Position numbers and translations under genes: made by a program. A model generated the notes under the pieces. The model saw only the letters and a list, made by a program, of their open reading frames with translations, had not been told where the DNA came from and ran no database searches. DNA of 64,000 nucleotides from Hyphomonadaceae bacterium (GTDB taxonomy: Bacteria; Pseudomonadota; Alphaproteobacteria; Caulobacterales; Aquidulcibacteraceae): assembly GCA_016791365.1 (NCBI GenBank), contig JAEUMT010000008.1:1-64000 (forward strand). Reading direction: 5' to 3'. Shown piece after piece: positions 62,814 through 64,000 of this stretch (positions are counted from its first letter, which is position 1; every line of letters starts with the position of its first letter).

Positions 62814-63820
62814 CGCTCGCGGCTACCATCGCGGCATTGCGCGAGAGCGCGGCCGTGCAGGCGTCGGACATTGACGGCGCCTTCGCGGAAATCATGGACG
62901 GCGCGGCCGCGCATGAGGACATCAAGCAGTTCTTGACGCTGACCATGCCGCTGATGGGGCATGCGCCACTCATCGCCGCGGGCGCGCGGGCGCTGCGCTC
63001 ACGGATGCTGCGGGTAAACGCGCCCGACGGCGCCATCGATCTGTGCGGCACGGGCGGCGATGGCGCTCATACGCTGAATATTTCCACCGCCGTGGCGTTC
63101 GTCGTGGCCGGGTGCGGCGTGCCGGTGGCGAAGCACGGCAATCGGGCAATGAGCTCCAAATCTGGCGCAGCTGATGTGTTGGAGGCGCTGGGTGTGAAGC
63201 TCACTGCCGACTTGGGCATGATCGAGCGCTCATTGCGCGAGGCCGGCTTGGCGTTCCTGTTTGCGCAAAATCATCACCCTGCCATGCGCCACGTGGCGCT
63301 GGCGCGGCGCGAACTTGGAAAGCGCACGATTTTCAACTTGCTCGGACCTCTCTCGAATCCGGCGGGCGTGAAGCGTCAACTGATAGGTGTGTTCAGCGTG
63401 GACTTCATCGCGCCGGTCGCTGGAGCGCTGAACGAGCTTGGCTGTGAGAAAGCCTGGGTTGTGCACGGCTCGGGCGGGCTGGATGAATTGTCGGCGCAGC
63501 ATCGTGAAGCCAACAATGTCGCGGTGCTGGATGGCGGCGCGGTTGCGCTCGTCCGGGCAAGCGTCAATGCCGAGATCAATCCCGATATCCGTGGCGGCGC
63601 CGCGACGGACAACGCCGAAGAGATGCGCGCGCTGTTGGGTGGCGCCGGGCGCCCGGGACATCGCGCGGCGGTCATCTTAAACGCAGCGGCCGCGCTCGTG
63701 GTGGCCGGCAGGGCGGTTGATGTCGTTGAGGCGTGGCCAATGGCTGAGCACGCGCTGGACAGTGGCGCGGCGCGCGGCGCACTGGAGAAGCTTGTGGACC
63801 TGACACGGAGCGCGGCGTGA
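62810..63820 (+). CDS. trpD: Anthranilate phosphoribosyltransferase
   Basis: 336 residues. PRPP-binding motif CGTGGDGAHTLNISTAV (residues about 76-92), KHGNRAMSSKSGAADVLEALG, and NHHPAMRHVALARREL. Transfers anthranilate to PRPP. Overlaps trpG by 4 bases at the start and trpC by 4 bases (GTGA) at the end. Confidence 0.96.
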   Translation: MTLAATIAALRESAAVQASDIDGAFAEIMDGAAAHEDIKQFLTLTMPLMGHAPLIAAGARALRSRMLRVNAPDGAIDLCGTGGDGAHTLNISTAVAFVVAGCGVPVAKHGNRAMSSKSGAADVLEALGVKLTADLGMIERSLREAGLAFLFAQNHHPAMRHVALARRELGKRTIFNLLGPLSNPAGVKRQLIGVFSVDFIAPVAGALNELGCEKAWVVHGSGGLDELSAQHREANNVAVLDGGAVALVRASVNAEINPDIRGGAATDNAEEMRALLGGAGRPGHRAAVILNAAAALVVAGRAVDVVEAWPMAEHALDSGAARGALEKLVDLTRSAA

Positions 63821-64000
63821 GCGTGTTGGAACGAATTGTTGCTTACAAACGCGAGGAAGTCGCGGCCCGCAAAATCGCGCGCCCGCAATCCGAACTGGAT
63901 GCCGCGATCCGCGGACAAGGCCCGGCGCGCGGGTTCGTCGAGCACCTGCTTGAGATGGAAGGGCCAGCCCTCATCGCGGAAATCAAGAGGGCGAGTCCGT
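63817..64000 (+). CDS. trpC: Indole-3-glycerol phosphate synthase, N-terminal part
   Basis: The first 61 codons only; the window ends inside. The start is VSVLERIVAYKREEVAARKI and the piece closes with ALIAEIKRASP, the conserved Lys-containing strand of the TrpC barrel. GTG start overlaps trpD stop. Confidence 0.94.
   Translation, partial: MSVLERIVAYKREEVAARKIARPQSELDAAIRGQGPARGFVEHLLEMEGPALIAEIKRASP

Overview
The window is one contiguous piece of a GC-rich alphaproteobacterial chromosome. The backbone carries a gene order long known from this class: mazG, hflX, hfq, ntrX, ntrY, ntrC, ntrB, dusB, ispDF, cinA, coq10, lipA, lpd, pdhC, pdhB, pdhA, ftsB, eno, pyrG, secG, tpiA, ppiD and the trp genes. 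A fused ispDF, a lipoyl domain on PdhB, NtrC and NtrX without the GAFTGA loop, and D-amino-acid transaminase next to hfq all fit the Caulobacterales/Hyphomonadaceae side of the class. That placement is inference; no marker gene settles it.

Layout. 0-3.3 kb: a 3-oxoacid CoA-transferase pair and an outer-membrane channel-like protein. 3.4-9.8 kb: tRNA-Ser(UGA), RlpA, a D,D-carboxypeptidase, HolB, TatD, an MBL hydrolase and MazG. 9.8-12.7 kb: an accessory patch with a frameshifted secreted protein, a second copy of the mazG 3' end, palindromic repeats and a one-TM protein. 12.7-15.3 kb: a divergent murein-recycling pair. 15.3-25 kb: HflX, Hfq, D-amino-acid transaminase, two nitrogen-type two-component systems and DusB, all on the minus strand. 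25-33 kb: IspDF, a MFS/spermidine-synthase fusion, PncC, Coq10, LipA and an acyl-ACP/CoA ligase. 33.2-33.6 kb: a stacked remnant of the flanking gene ends. 34-43 kb: the pyruvate dehydrogenase genes interleaved with small membrane-protein genes, plus MarC and a receiver without its phospho-Asp. 43-49 kb: a 31-residue small gene, a TIR-TM-SH3 protein, a MASE1 kinase, enolase, a lipoprotein and L32. 49-54.5 kb: CBS, phosphoesterase, lipid kinase, two DUF2807 paralogues, an esterase and a TerB-like protein. 54.5-64 kb: PyrG, SecG with a long tail, TpiA, PpiD and trpE/trpG/trpD/trpC (trpC cut by the window edge).

Functional themes. Central carbon flow is well represented: TpiA, Eno, PdhABC, Lpd, and LipA to make the lipoyl cofactor. 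So are tryptophan synthesis, murein turnover and recycling (RlpA, carboxypeptidase, LdcA, Mur ligase, D-amino-acid transaminase) and nitrogen signalling.

The most unusual signals are structural. First, several families of long palindromic repeats lie between genes and, in three cases, inside open reading frames: a cloverleaf repeat in the N-terminus of mazG, and a C/G-rich repeat forming the linkers of both PdhB and PdhC. The PdhB linker peptide is nearly the same as the conceptual translation of an intergenic copy at 30.02-30.13 kb. Second, at two unrelated places (mazG, and the ligase-lpd interval) a small exported-protein gene is bracketed by diverged second copies of the neighbouring gene ends, as if alternative cargo had been stacked by recombination between flanks. 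These two patterns are the best candidates for something undescribed.
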